From Mitsuokella sp047974105 (GTDB taxonomy: Bacteria; Bacillota; Negativicutes; Selenomonadales; Selenomonadaceae): a DNA stretch of 64,000 nucleotides. The translations under genes and the position numbers were made by a program. The notes below the pieces were generated by a model. It saw only the letters and a list, made by a program, of their open reading frames with translations, did not search any database and was not told where the DNA came from. The stretch spans positions 1-64,000 of the forward strand of contig NZ_JBHYRS010000007.1 in the NCBI RefSeq assembly GCF_047974105.1. Direction: 5' to 3'. Positions 35,937 through 44,413 of the stretch are shown here, one piece after another; position 1 is the stretch's first letter, and each line of letters opens with the position of its first letter.

Positions 35937-36191
35937 TTAACGGCCGCAGGGATAACCGGCTCCGCAGCCGCCGCGGTAATGACCGCGCTGAGGCCCGCTG
36001 CAATAGGCGTTATCGTCACGGCAGTAAGCGCGATTGCCACTGCAGTATGCACCATTATTGCAGGCCGCGTTATTTTCGTAGCAGCTTCTTACCGGGCACG
36101 TGTTGTTATCGTCCGCTGAAGAAGCAGCCAGTACCGGCACAGCAATTGAGATGAGCAGTGCTGCCAAAACAGCAGCTATGACTTTCTTCAT
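35937..36191 (-). CDS. Small cysteine-rich secreted protein, unknown function
   Basis: 84 residues. Signal peptide MKKVIAAVLAAL.. with a likely cut after VLA (about 22). The mature part holds eight cysteines at loosely regular spacing, with the repeat A-x-C/Y-C as in GAYCSG, RAYCRD and NAYCSG, and a Gly-rich end. GGAGGG lies 5-6 nt before the ATG. Disulfides or metal binding are possible. Family not recognised. Confidence 0.65.
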   Translation of the reverse strand: MKKVIAAVLAALLISIAVPVLAASSADDNNTCPVRSCYENNAACNNGAYCSGNRAYCRDDNAYCSGPQRGHYRGGCGAGYPCGR

Positions 36192-36307
36192 AAAAATCCC
36201 TCCTTGGCATTTGCCGCTTTGAAAGAAGAATACTCTAAATACTACCTTTATTATACCAGAGGGATGCAGATTTTTCTGTACCTATTTTCAGAAGTGGTTA
36301 TTTATTT

Positions 36308-37324
36308 TTAGAAGAAAGTATGTACGATGCCAATGGCAAGTCCCATGATGACGAACGAGCAGAGAATGGCGCCAATCAGAGGGCGGATGCCTTGTTTGAG
36401 GATGACGCCGAAATTGACGTTGAGGCCGAGTGCAGCCATGGCCATGCCGAGCAGCAGATAGGCGAGCTGGACAAAGGAAGGAACATACTGCTCAATGCCC
36501 GGCACATAAGAGCCAACGGCACTGGCGATAATGAAGCCGCCCATGAACCAAGGGATTGGTACAGACATTTTGCCTTCGCTCTCGCCATTTTGTTTGCGGA
36601 AGCGGCGTGCTTCGAGGATGCCGACAATGATTGCGACAGGCGCGAGCAGCAGGACGCGCGAGAGCTTCGCGATAATGGCACTGTCTGTGCCGACAGGACC
36701 GGCTGCGCCGCCAGCCGCTACGGCATGGGCAATCTCATGCAGGCTGAGGCCGGCCATAACGCCAAACTGACTGTCCGTGAAGCCTAAGAAAGGCTGCAGG
36801 CCGACTTCAATCAGGGTAAAGACGGTACCGAGAATGGCGACGATTGCCACAGCCAGCACGGATTGATTGGCCTTGGCCCTGACCGCACTGGAAACGCCCA
36901 TGACGGCGGCCGCACCGCAGATGCTGCAGCCGCAGGCCGTGAGCAGGGCAAGGGTGTGTTCTACCTTGAAGAAGCGGGCAACGGCAAAATTCAGGGGAAT
37001 CATGATGGCAACGACCACGACGGCAGCTTCGAGACTCTTGAGTCCGGCACTCATGAGGATGACGAGGTTGAGCTTGAAGCCTAAGAGGATGATGCCGGCA
37101 CGTAAAAATTTATTGGCGATGAACGGCGTACTGACCTGTGCGGCCAGCGTTACCGGCCGCAAAAGCTGCAGGCACATGCCGAGCAGTAAAGCGAGCACGA
37201 GGTGTCCGACGAGGGAAAAGCCCGGCAGTTTGGCGAGGTATTGTCCGGCAAACGAGCAGATCAGCGTGACAAGAAAGCCAATGCTTGCGCGATGCCAGAT
37301 GAGATTGATATTACGAATGCTCAT
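36308..37324 (-). CDS. YeiH/UPF0324-family membrane protein
   Basis: 338 residues, about ten helices. Family segments are AGIILLGFKLNL, LLTACGCSICGAAAVMGVSSAVRAK and GLSLHEIAHAVAAGGAAG. The family is annotated as a putative sulfate exporter, without firm biochemistry. It is divergent from a LysR gene 133 bp away, the same arrangement as yeiH/yeiE in E. coli, so the regulator probably controls it. Confidence 0.88.
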   Translation of the reverse strand: MSIRNINLIWHRASIGFLVTLICSFAGQYLAKLPGFSLVGHLVLALLLGMCLQLLRPVTLAAQVSTPFIANKFLRAGIILLGFKLNLVILMSAGLKSLEAAVVVVAIMIPLNFAVARFFKVEHTLALLTACGCSICGAAAVMGVSSAVRAKANQSVLAVAIVAILGTVFTLIEVGLQPFLGFTDSQFGVMAGLSLHEIAHAVAAGGAAGPVGTDSAIIAKLSRVLLLAPVAIIVGILEARRFRKQNGESEGKMSVPIPWFMGGFIIASAVGSYVPGIEQYVPSFVQLAYLLLGMAMAALGLNVNFGVILKQGIRPLIGAILCSFVIMGLAIGIVHTFF

Positions 37325-37457
37325 AAAAGAAAATCTCCTTATTCTGATATTTTGACCTGCGCAAAAGTCAAGTTGATTATAAATGGCAGGGATAAAAATG
37401 TAAAATTATGTATTATAATATATCGATAAGATAATATTATTAACAGGAGGGCATGAT

Positions 37458-38351
37458 ATGTTGGATTTTCGGGTGGAGACCTTTCTCTGCGTCTGCCAGA
37501 CGATGAATTTTACACAGGCTGCCAGGCTGCTGAATATTACGCAGCCGGCTGTTTCGCAGCATATTCATTTTCTGGAGGATGCTTATGGTGTAACGCTGTT
37601 TCGTTATGAGAATAAAAAACTTTATCTGACGCCATCTGGCGAAATCCTGCGCAAGCGCTTTTTAGCGATGAAGAACGATGAGGCGGAGCTTATGGCCGAG
37701 CTGCACAGTCAGATACAGGGAATTGAAGAGCTTTCTCTTGGCGTGACCATGACAGTTGGGGAATATGCTGTTATTGAGCCGTTGGCCAAAATCCTGAAAA
37801 AACATCCGGAGCTCAATATCAAACTGGTCTTTGGCAATACGCAGCAGCTGCTGCAGATGCTCGCGGAAGGGCGTATACAGCTGGCGCTCGTCGAGGGATA
37901 TTATCCTCAGGAAGAATATGAACATTGCCATTACAGCACGGAGGCGTATATCGGCGTCTGCGCATCTGAGCATATTTTTGCCGCAGGTAAGCCCCGTTAT
38001 TTCCATGACCTTTTGCAGGAGCGCCTGCTTATTCGCGAACCTGGCTCGGGCACGCGCAATATCCTTGAACGCAATCTCGCTCTGTACGGCATGAAGGTCC
38101 GTGATTTTATCCATTTCACGGAAGTCGGCAATATGCATACCATCATTGGCCTGCTGGAACGCGATGCCGGGATCTCGTTCCTTTATAAAATCGCTGTGAC
38201 AAAGGAGCTGCAGCAGGGCATCCTGCAGGAAATTCCCCTGGCAGATTTCTCGATGAAACATGATTTTGATTTTATCTGGGAGAAGGGCAGCATCTACACG
38301 GAGAAATATGCTGCCTTTTGTCAGGAACTTCGCGAAGCAGCCGGATTTTGA
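37458..38351 (+). CDS. LysR-family regulator, divergent from yeiH
   Basis: 297 residues. The N-terminal HTH (TMNFTQAARLLNITQPAVSQH, about 14-35) is canonical; the rest is a periplasmic-binding-like effector domain. CAGGAGGGC precedes the ATG. E. coli YeiE is the nearest role model by context, but its ligand cannot be read from sequence. The AT-rich intergenic region likely holds both promoters. Confidence 0.87.
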   Translation: MLDFRVETFLCVCQTMNFTQAARLLNITQPAVSQHIHFLEDAYGVTLFRYENKKLYLTPSGEILRKRFLAMKNDEAELMAELHSQIQGIEELSLGVTMTVGEYAVIEPLAKILKKHPELNIKLVFGNTQQLLQMLAEGRIQLALVEGYYPQEEYEHCHYSTEAYIGVCASEHIFAAGKPRYFHDLLQERLLIREPGSGTRNILERNLALYGMKVRDFIHFTEVGNMHTIIGLLERDAGISFLYKIAVTKELQQGILQEIPLADFSMKHDFDFIWEKGSIYTEKYAAFCQELREAAGF

Positions 38352-38472
38352 AAAGAAGCTTCTGAAAAAAGAAGGGATGTTTGCATGGGAGGGCGAATAT
38401 TAAAGTAGATTATTGAGGTCAGTTAATACTTCTATAGAAGCCTTTTTCTGTTTTTAGTCAGGGGGGATTGTG

Positions 38473-39057
38473 ATGATCAGTTTGACTGACAAAAAGGAAA
38501 TCTGGCGCAATATGCCTGAAGATACGCCGGAGCAGCAGCTTTGGGCAGATAATTATTACGACGCCGAGCTCATGCCGATGGCACAGGCACATTTCAGGAA
38601 TCATTATGCTGCTGAAAAAAAGGATTATTACGGCATCTTCCTGCTCATGGGCTCTGCATGGGAACTTTCGACCTTTACCGTGTCCCTTTTTGAACCGCAG
38701 AACGTGCATATATTCTGCCGTAAGGAACAGGCCCTGCAGGTCAAGCTCCTGCAGAAAAATCTCGGACTTGACGAGGGCAGCCTCTGCTGCACGTATATTC
38801 AGGGAGAGGATGTTTCCTCGCTTTACCGCGTCATGAAGAAGCAGCATGACATCTGGGACTCCGTGGGCCGCAGCGCCATCGATATCACGGGAGGTTCCGC
38901 AACGATTGCATCGGCAGCAGCAATGGCCGCCACGTATCTCGATATTGATGTCTACCGCATTGAAAGCCAGTATCTGGCAAAATACCATCATCATGACCCT
39001 GGCTCTGAAAAGCTTTGTTCGATTCCGTCTGTACAATCCGTCATTGGTGAGGAATGA
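38473..39057 (+). CDS. Stand-alone CARF-like protein
   Basis: 194 residues from the ATG at 38473, 6 nt after GGGGGG (GTG at 38470 is the alternative). From about residue 52 it follows the CARF fold: hydrophobic strand and loop GIFLLMGSAWELSTF, strand NVHIFCRKEQ, then IDITGGSATIAS at 136-147, matching the ligand-binding D-x-TGG-T/S motif, and DPGSEKL at 175-181 as in Csm6/Csx1-like TIGR02710 proteins. Such domains bind cyclic oligoadenylates. No HEPN, nuclease or wHTH effector follows; the chain ends. Neighbours are a LysR gene and rubrerythrin, and no cas gene is in the window. The CARF assignment is by motif reading only. Confidence 0.55.
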   Translation: MISLTDKKEIWRNMPEDTPEQQLWADNYYDAELMPMAQAHFRNHYAAEKKDYYGIFLLMGSAWELSTFTVSLFEPQNVHIFCRKEQALQVKLLQKNLGLDEGSLCCTYIQGEDVSSLYRVMKKQHDIWDSVGRSAIDITGGSATIASAAAMAATYLDIDVYRIESQYLAKYHHHDPGSEKLCSIPSVQSVIGEE

Positions 39058-39153
39058 GCAGATTTTTTTGATTCTTAACTGGCTTTTCAGAAGAGTTTAT
39101 GCTATAATGAATATAAATTAATTAATAAGTATTATTTGTTAGGAGGAGCAAAA

Positions 39154-39705
39154 ATGGCAGAAGAAAAGAAAAATCCGTATGCAGGTACGCAGACTGAGAA
39201 GAATCTTTTAGCGGCGTTTGCAGGCGAGAGCGAGGCAACGAATAAGTATACCTATTTTGCTTCGCGGGCAAAGAAAGACGGTTTTGAGCAGATTTCCGCC
39301 TTGTTCCTGAAGACCGCCAGCAATGAGCGCGAGCATGCGAAGATGTGGTTTAAAGAACTCTTCGGTATTGGCGATACGGCAGAAAATCTCGGCAACGCAG
39401 CTGACGGCGAGAACTACGAGTGGACGGATATGTACAAAGGCTTTGCTGAGACGGCTGAAAAAGAGGGCTTCAAGGCATTGGCTGCGAAATTCCGTATGGT
39501 CGCCGAAATCGAAAAGCATCATGAGGAACGCTATCGCGCTCTCTTGAAAAATGTCGAGACGGCACAGGTCTTTGAGAAGAGCGAAGTCAAGGTTTGGGAG
39601 TGCCGCAACTGCGGCCATATCATCGTCGGTACGAAAGCACCGGAGATTTGCCCGGTCTGCGCACATCCGCAGAGCTACTTCGAGGTTCATGCCGAAAATT
39701 ATTGA
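39154..39705 (+). CDS. Rubrerythrin
   Basis: 183 residues from the ATG at 39154 behind AGGAGGAG (the ATG at 39136 is before that site). A ferritin-like diiron domain with E-x6-Y and EREH (AFAGESEATNKY, SNEREHAKMW, EIEKHHEERY) is followed by a rubredoxin-type [Fe(SCys)4] site, CRNCGH and CPVCAHPQ. It reduces hydrogen peroxide in the anaerobe's cytoplasm. An extended -10 (TGCTATAAT) lies at about 39100-39108. Confidence 0.95.
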   Translation: MAEEKKNPYAGTQTEKNLLAAFAGESEATNKYTYFASRAKKDGFEQISALFLKTASNEREHAKMWFKELFGIGDTAENLGNAADGENYEWTDMYKGFAETAEKEGFKALAAKFRMVAEIEKHHEERYRALLKNVETAQVFEKSEVKVWECRNCGHIIVGTKAPEICPVCAHPQSYFEVHAENY

Positions 39706-39772
39706 GATGGAGAAATGTCATCCAGACGTTTCGTGTCTCGTGACTGAAGCCAAAATTTAAGATTGACAGAAT

Positions 39773-39812
39773 AAAAGCCTTTGGAAATGCGTTTGCTTCC
39801 CAAAGGCTTTTT
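39773..39812. terminator. Bidirectional terminator
   Basis: AAAAGCCTTTGG and CCAAAGGCTTTT around a 15-nt loop, between converging rubrerythrin and phosphatase genes. Confidence 0.88.
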
Positions 39813-39825
39813 GTTTTTTGCGTAT

Positions 39826-40296
39826 TTATTTATCGTCAGCAGGGCTTAAGGTGCGCAAAAGGGCCTGACAGCCCTTGAGAACATCGTTATAGGTAGCATC
39901 GAAATTGCCGGTATACCACGGGTCCGCGACTTCGCGGTGTTCGCCGGCAAAATCGAGCAGCAGGCAGGTTTTATGCAGTGGGTCCCCGTGGGTCAGGCGC
40001 CTCAGGTCGCGCATGTTTTCCTGATCCATGCCAATAATCTTGTCATAGGCTTGATAATCTTCTGCTGTAATCTGACGGGCATGGCGCGGCGTAAAGGGGA
40101 TGTTCATCTCTCGCAGTTTTTCTTTGGTGCCCCAGTGTGTATCCGAGCCGATTTCATCGCGCCGGCAGGCTGCCGAGTCAATTTGGAACTGATCGGCAAG
40201 GCCTGCCTTGCGTACGAGGTCTTTCATGACAAATTCGGCCATTGTTGAACGGCAGATATTGCCGTGGCAGACAAATAGAAGTTTATATTTTTTCAT
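39826..40296 (-). CDS. Low-molecular-weight protein tyrosine phosphatase
   Basis: 156 residues. The P-loop VCHGNICRS (C-x5-R-S) lies at about residues 9-17 and the general-acid loop DPWYTGN near 122. Full length for the family. Some members reverse capsule-export kinases, but no such kinase is nearby. AAAGGA precedes the ATG. Confidence 0.92.
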   Translation of the reverse strand: MKKYKLLFVCHGNICRSTMAEFVMKDLVRKAGLADQFQIDSAACRRDEIGSDTHWGTKEKLREMNIPFTPRHARQITAEDYQAYDKIIGMDQENMRDLRRLTHGDPLHKTCLLLDFAGEHREVADPWYTGNFDATYNDVLKGCQALLRTLSPADDK

Positions 40297-40513
40297 GGAA
40301 GAAATCCTTTCGTTATTTTGTCTTATCCATTATAACACGATTTATTCAGTTAAAAAAAGAAGATTGTGACAGGATTACAAATAGAACAGCGATGATGTTC
40401 ATTTACAGTAGACAATAAAATTATTATAAGTTATTGAAAGATAAACGAAAAATATATAAAATATATGTAAGGAATCAACAGAAAAATCTTATAAATTGAA
40501 TGGAGGTTTTCTT

Positions 40514-41785
40514 ATGTTACTTGCAGGAGGTCTCATCGTCGTCCTGACGTTCGTGCTGATTGTCAAGAAATACGAGGCAAGGCTTGTCCTTTTTTTGGCT
40601 GGTCTTTGCATGTGTTTGATTGGCGGCCTGCCCGGTGATGTCATGAAGGCATTTACCAAGGCAATGGTCAATAATTCTTTGGTGCCGACAATCTGTACCG
40701 TCATGGGTTTTTCGTACGTCATGCGTTTGACGACCTGCGACCAGCATCTCGTACAGTCAATTTCAGGTCTTTTGAAAAAGGGACGTGCCATTTTAGTGCC
40801 GATTTCGTTCTTTCTGACCTGGTGGATCAGTCTGGCCATTCCCTCGGCGTCAGGCTGCTCTGCTGCAGTCGGCAGTATTCTGATTCCAACGCTCATCGCG
40901 GCCGGTGTCCATCCGGCCATGGCGGCAGCGACGGTGCTGGCGGGCACCTGGGGCAGTGCGATAAGCCCGGGCAATGCCCACAATCCCTTCGTGGCGGATT
41001 TGGCCGGTACGGACATGATGACGGTCATCATCAATGAGACGCCGGCTTCTGTCATTGCTTCGATTGCCTGTGTTATTGTCATGACGGCTTATGCAGTCAT
41101 TCGCAAAGAAGGAGCGACAGACGAACGCCGTCAGGCGTATCTGGCTGCTCTTGGCGAAGATGCTGCCAAGACAGAAGAATTTCATGTGAAACCATTATTG
41201 GCCGTTGTGCCGCTCGTGCCGCTCATTCTTTTGATTCTTGGCTCGAAGCAGGTCGGCGTACTGCCGCCTGTCAGCGTACCGCTGTCGATGCTCATTGGCG
41301 TGGCTCTTGGCTTCCTCGTCACGCTGCAGGATGCACAGGCCATCTGCCGCAAATTCTTTGAGGGCATGGGCAATGCCTATGCCGATGTCATCGGTCTTAT
41401 CGTCTGCGCGAGTGTCTTCACGACAGGCATGACGGCTATCGGCCTTACGGGTGCGCTGACGGACCTCATGGAAGGTTCGCAGGCAGCCGCGGCCGCTGCG
41501 GGCACGTTTGGTCCTTTCTTCATCGCCGTCATTTCCGGTTCAGGCGATGCGGCGGCGTTTGCCTTCAACGGTGCCATCACGCCGTTTGCGGAGCAGTTCG
41601 GACTTTCTATCATGGACCTTGGTTCTCTGGCGCAGATTGCCGGTGCCATGGGCCGTTCAATGTCGCCGATTGCCGGCGCTGCTATCATCTGTGCCGGCCT
41701 TGCCAAAGTCAACCCGATTGAAGTATCCAAGCGCAATGCACTGCCATGCATCGCCTCTGCCATTGTCTTGATGCTTTTGTTATAA
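40514..41785 (+). CDS. DcuC-family C4-dicarboxylate carrier
   Basis: 423 residues from the ATG at 40514 behind GGAGG; the in-frame TTG at 40496 precedes that site. About 11-12 helices. SASGCSAAVGSILIPTLIAAGV and GTWGSAISPGNAHNPFV are typical of DcuC. It would export succinate or exchange dicarboxylates during fermentation. The 220-bp AT-rich gap upstream likely holds its promoter and anaerobic control. Next to an M20 peptidase gene. Confidence 0.82.
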   Translation: MLLAGGLIVVLTFVLIVKKYEARLVLFLAGLCMCLIGGLPGDVMKAFTKAMVNNSLVPTICTVMGFSYVMRLTTCDQHLVQSISGLLKKGRAILVPISFFLTWWISLAIPSASGCSAAVGSILIPTLIAAGVHPAMAAATVLAGTWGSAISPGNAHNPFVADLAGTDMMTVIINETPASVIASIACVIVMTAYAVIRKEGATDERRQAYLAALGEDAAKTEEFHVKPLLAVVPLVPLILLILGSKQVGVLPPVSVPLSMLIGVALGFLVTLQDAQAICRKFFEGMGNAYADVIGLIVCASVFTTGMTAIGLTGALTDLMEGSQAAAAAAGTFGPFFIAVISGSGDAAAFAFNGAITPFAEQFGLSIMDLGSLAQIAGAMGRSMSPIAGAAIICAGLAKVNPIEVSKRNALPCIASAIVLMLLL

Positions 41786-41805
41786 TGTAGGAAGGAAGTC
41801 ATAAC

Positions 41806-42939
41806 ATGATTAATGAGGCACGTGTGCTTAAGGAATTTCTGGAGCTTATCCATATTCGCTGTTCGACGCATGACGAACGGGAAATTGGCGACCTTTTGAC
41901 AAAACGCTTGCAGGAACTCGGCGGTAAGGTCAAAGAGGATCATGCCGGCGAGAAGCTCGGCGGCAACTGCGGCAATCTCGTGGCCGATTTTCCGGCAACT
42001 GCAGGGAGAGAATATGTGCCGACCGTCATGCTTACAGCTCATATGGACTGCGTAGAGCCCTGTGCGGATATTCATCCCGTTATTGAAAATGGCATTATCC
42101 GCTCCGATGGCACGACGATTCTTGGTTCGGATGATAAGGCAGGCGTTACGGCTATTCTGGAAACGCTGCGCCAGCTGCAGGAACAGAAGCTGCCGCATGG
42201 CCCTCTGCAGGTTGTCTTTACGATTTCGGAAGAAAACGGCGTGCATGGCTCACAGAACCTCGACAGCAGCCTGCTGCATGCGGATATGGGCTTTACGCTC
42301 GATACGCACGGTCATCCGGGTGTCATGAGCTATAAGGCGCCGGGCAAGAATCAGATTCATATTCATATTGCCGGCAAGGCTGCTCATGCCGGCGTTGAGC
42401 CGGAAAATGGCATCAATGCGATACAGGCAGCCGGTGTGCTGCTCGCCGATGCTCCGCAGGGACGCATCGATGCCGAGACGACCTGCAACATTGGCCGCAT
42501 TGCAGGCGGCAGTGCGACAAATGTCGTGGCAGACAGCTGCGATATTTATTACGAGTCGCGCAGCCGTGATAAAAAGAAGCTCGACGAAATCACGCGCCGC
42601 ATTGTCGACCATTTCAAACTGGGTGAAGAATTAACCCGCTGTAAGATTACGGCAGAAGTCAGCCCCGACTATGGCCCATATGAGATTCCGAAAGATTCGC
42701 CAGCCATTGTCATTGCTGCGTGTGCGGCTGAGAAGCTCCATTTCCCCATCGAGCTTGAAGAATCGGGTGGCGGCTCGGATGCGAATCATTTTAATACCTA
42801 TGGTGTGCCGACGGTCGTGCTCGGCGTGGGCATGACGAACTGCCATACGAAAGAAGAATATATTGAAGAAAAAGACCTCTATGATGCGGCCAGATGGGCT
42901 CTGGCCATTGTCTGCGAAGCTGCTAAAGAGACAAAATAA
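41806..42939 (+). CDS. M20-family peptidase, PepT-like
   Basis: 377 residues. Zinc ligands are visible in LTAHMDC (His), GSDDKAG (Asp), EENGVHGSQ (Glu) and HFNTYG (His), with the dimerisation lid between about 185 and 290. It resembles the tripeptidase T-like group. GGAAGGAAG precedes the ATG; 20 nt after dcuC, so likely co-transcribed. Peptide breakdown could feed the amino-acid fermentation genes. Confidence 0.88.
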   Translation: MINEARVLKEFLELIHIRCSTHDEREIGDLLTKRLQELGGKVKEDHAGEKLGGNCGNLVADFPATAGREYVPTVMLTAHMDCVEPCADIHPVIENGIIRSDGTTILGSDDKAGVTAILETLRQLQEQKLPHGPLQVVFTISEENGVHGSQNLDSSLLHADMGFTLDTHGHPGVMSYKAPGKNQIHIHIAGKAAHAGVEPENGINAIQAAGVLLADAPQGRIDAETTCNIGRIAGGSATNVVADSCDIYYESRSRDKKKLDEITRRIVDHFKLGEELTRCKITAEVSPDYGPYEIPKDSPAIVIAACAAEKLHFPIELEESGGGSDANHFNTYGVPTVVLGVGMTNCHTKEEYIEEKDLYDAARWALAIVCEAAKETK

Positions 42940-42986
42940 GCGGAGTAAGAGAAGCGGCTTCGGCGGCAGAGGGGCAGGAGAAAAAT

Positions 42987-43640
42987 ATGACCTGGATTTT
43001 ATTTGACTGGGCCGGTACACTGGCTTTTGCCGTTTCGGGGGCCATGGTCGGACTGTCGCGCCGCATGGATATCTTCGGTGTCACGGTTCTTGCCCTGTTG
43101 ACGGCCGTGGGCGGCGGCATGGTCCGCGATGTCTTAGCCGGCGTGACGCCGCCCGTGGCTCTGCGTCAGCCTACGGACCTGCTGCTGTCGGTCGTGACGG
43201 CCGTCATCGTTTCCTATGGTTATGAAACGTTTCAGCTTGACCGCAGGCGCCGCAAAACGATGACGCGGCTCTACGATATTTCCGATACCATCGGGCTCGC
43301 ATCTTTTACGGTAACCGGAACCTTGACGGGGCTGACGCTGGGCACGGGGAATCCCTATGTTTTCCCGATGATGCTCGGTGTCATCACGGCCGTGGGCGGC
43401 GGCATGCTGCGTGACCTCATGGCACAGCGTGTGCCCGTCGTCCTGCGCATGGATGTCTATGCCGTGGCCTCGCTCGTCGGTGCCTGGTTCATGTGCTGGA
43501 GCTGGCCGATCTGGGGAGCAGACGTGTCTTCGTGGCTTTGCTTTGTCATTGTGCTGGTCCTGCGCGGCTGCGCCCTAAAGTTTGGCTGGCAGCTCTATCA
43601 TCCGCGCCCCGGCGGCCGCATTTTTCGCCGGAAGCCCTGA
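42987..43640 (+). CDS. TRIC/YicG-type (UPF0126) membrane protein
   Basis: 217 residues with two repeats of three helices plus one: AGTLAFAVSGAMVGLSRRMDI.., VGGGMVRDVLAG and its second copy VGGGMLRDLMAQ. The repeat with a GGGxxRD motif marks the bacterial TRIC family of trimeric cation channels; the physiological ion is uncertain. GGCAGGAG lies before the ATG. It starts 47 nt after the peptidase and is followed by a terminator. Confidence 0.9.
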   Translation: MTWILFDWAGTLAFAVSGAMVGLSRRMDIFGVTVLALLTAVGGGMVRDVLAGVTPPVALRQPTDLLLSVVTAVIVSYGYETFQLDRRRRKTMTRLYDISDTIGLASFTVTGTLTGLTLGTGNPYVFPMMLGVITAVGGGMLRDLMAQRVPVVLRMDVYAVASLVGAWFMCWSWPIWGADVSSWLCFVIVLVLRGCALKFGWQLYHPRPGGRIFRRKP

Positions 43641-43671
43641 GGCTGCCTGCATTTGCAATGGTTATAACATG

Positions 43672-43713
43672 GCCATCTGCCTTGTTTTTTTGAGGCAGAT
43701 GGCGTTCTTTTTA
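43672..43713 (+). terminator. Terminator after the TRIC-type gene
   Basis: GCCATCTGCCT (43672-43682) pairs with AGGCAGATGGC (43693-43703), followed by TTCTTTTTT. Confidence 0.88.
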
Positions 43714-43732
43714 AATTTTTTTCAAAAAGGTG

Positions 43733-43761
43733 TTGACAAACGCGGCATAAATGAGTAAAAT
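43733..43761 (+). promoter_or_regulatory. Promoter of the second tRNA cluster
   Basis: TTGACA (43733-43738), 17 bp, TAAAAT (43756-43761), about 70 bp before the first tRNA-Gly. Confidence 0.8.
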
Positions 43762-43829
43762 AGTTTTTGTCAGTCAGCGAGACATAAGTTCTTCTGAATG
43801 TCTTCTGAAGGATGACAACAAGATGAGAT

Positions 43830-43904
43830 GCGGAAATAGCTCAGTGGTAGAGCACCACCTTGCCAAGGTGGGGGTCGCGAGTTCGAGCCTCGTTTTCCGC
43901 TCCA
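43830..43904 (+). tRNA. tRNA-Gly (GCC), copy 1
   Basis: 75-nt cloverleaf, anticodon GCC, acceptor GCGGAAA/TTTCCGC, encoded CCA. Confidence 0.95.
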
Positions 43905-43907
43905 TTT

Positions 43908-43982
43908 GCGGAAATAGCTCAGTGGTAGAGCACCACCTTGCCAAGGTGGGGGTCGCGAGTTCGAGCCTCGTTTTCCGCTCCA
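43908..43982 (+). tRNA. tRNA-Gly (GCC), copy 2
   Basis: Identical to the copy 3 nt upstream, so a recent tandem duplication. Encoded CCA. Confidence 0.95.
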
Positions 43983-44019
43983 TCTGCTTGATTCCGCCTT
44001 GCGGATCATATAAATCAAT

Positions 44020-44096
44020 GGGCCTATAGCTCAGTTGGTTAGAGCAACCGGCTCATAACCGGTCGGTCCTTGGTTCGAGTCCAAGTGGGCCCACCA
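44020..44096 (+). tRNA. tRNA with CAT anticodon (Ile2 or elongator Met)
   Basis: 77-nt cloverleaf, loop CTCATAA. The body (GGGCC start, TAGCTCAGTTGGTTAGAGC, CCGGCTCATAACCGG) resembles tRNA-Ile2, whose C34 is changed to lysidine, more than elongator Met, but identity elements cannot be decided with certainty here. Not the initiator. Confidence 0.85.
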
Positions 44097-44121
44097 AAAT
44101 AAAATTTCATAACCAACACAT

Positions 44122-44199
44122 GACTCAGTAGCTCAGCTGGATTAGAGTATTTGACTACGAATCAAAGGGTCGGGGGTTCGAGTCCCTCCTGGGTCACCA
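44122..44199 (+). tRNA. tRNA-Arg (ACG), forward copy
   Basis: 78-nt cloverleaf, loop CTACGAA (ACG), acceptor GACTCAG/CTGGGTC, encoded CCA. An identical gene lies inverted at 46374-46451. Confidence 0.93.
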
Positions 44200-44203
44200 T
44201 TGT

Positions 44204-44289
44204 GGGTAGGTGCCCGAGTGGTTAAAGGGAACAGACTGTAAATCTGTCATCTTCGGATTACGATGGTTCGAATCCATCCCTGCCCACCA
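44204..44289 (+). tRNA. tRNA-Tyr (GTA)
   Basis: Class II tRNA with acceptor GGGTAGG/CCTGCCC, anticodon GTA, long variable arm and encoded CCA. Last of this cluster. Confidence 0.94.
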
Positions 44290-44301
44290 CCTTGAATGCA
44301 T

Positions 44302-44326
44302 AGCGTCGCGCAAGCGGCGCTTTTTT
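44302..44326 (+). terminator. Terminator of the second tRNA cluster
   Basis: AGCGTCGC-GCAA-GCGGCGCT stem-loop followed by six Ts. Confidence 0.88.
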
Positions 44327-44413
44327 CGTGCGTGCAATCTTGCCGCCCTTAGGGGAAGATGCTACTATAATGATAATATGAAGAAGTTATTAGCGAAAAG
44401 GAAGAGGCATATC

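Noticed and set aside
38427..38450. Small hairpin before the CARF-like gene as a terminator
   Set aside because: CTTCTATAGAAG plus a T-run is short and weak; it may end the lysR transcript, but I would not call it with confidence.
40360..40513. CRP/FNR-like site before dcuC
   Set aside because: Only partial half-sites (TGTGA..TTACA) are seen in AT-rich sequence, which is not enough to support a site.
43830..43982. Direct repeat as a CRISPR or att site
   Set aside because: It is two identical tRNA-Gly genes only; no further repeats, spacers or integrase are present.
43751..44029. 92-codon ORF with a repeated peptide across two tRNA-Gly genes
   Set aside because: The repeat comes from two identical tRNA genes; there is no protein support.
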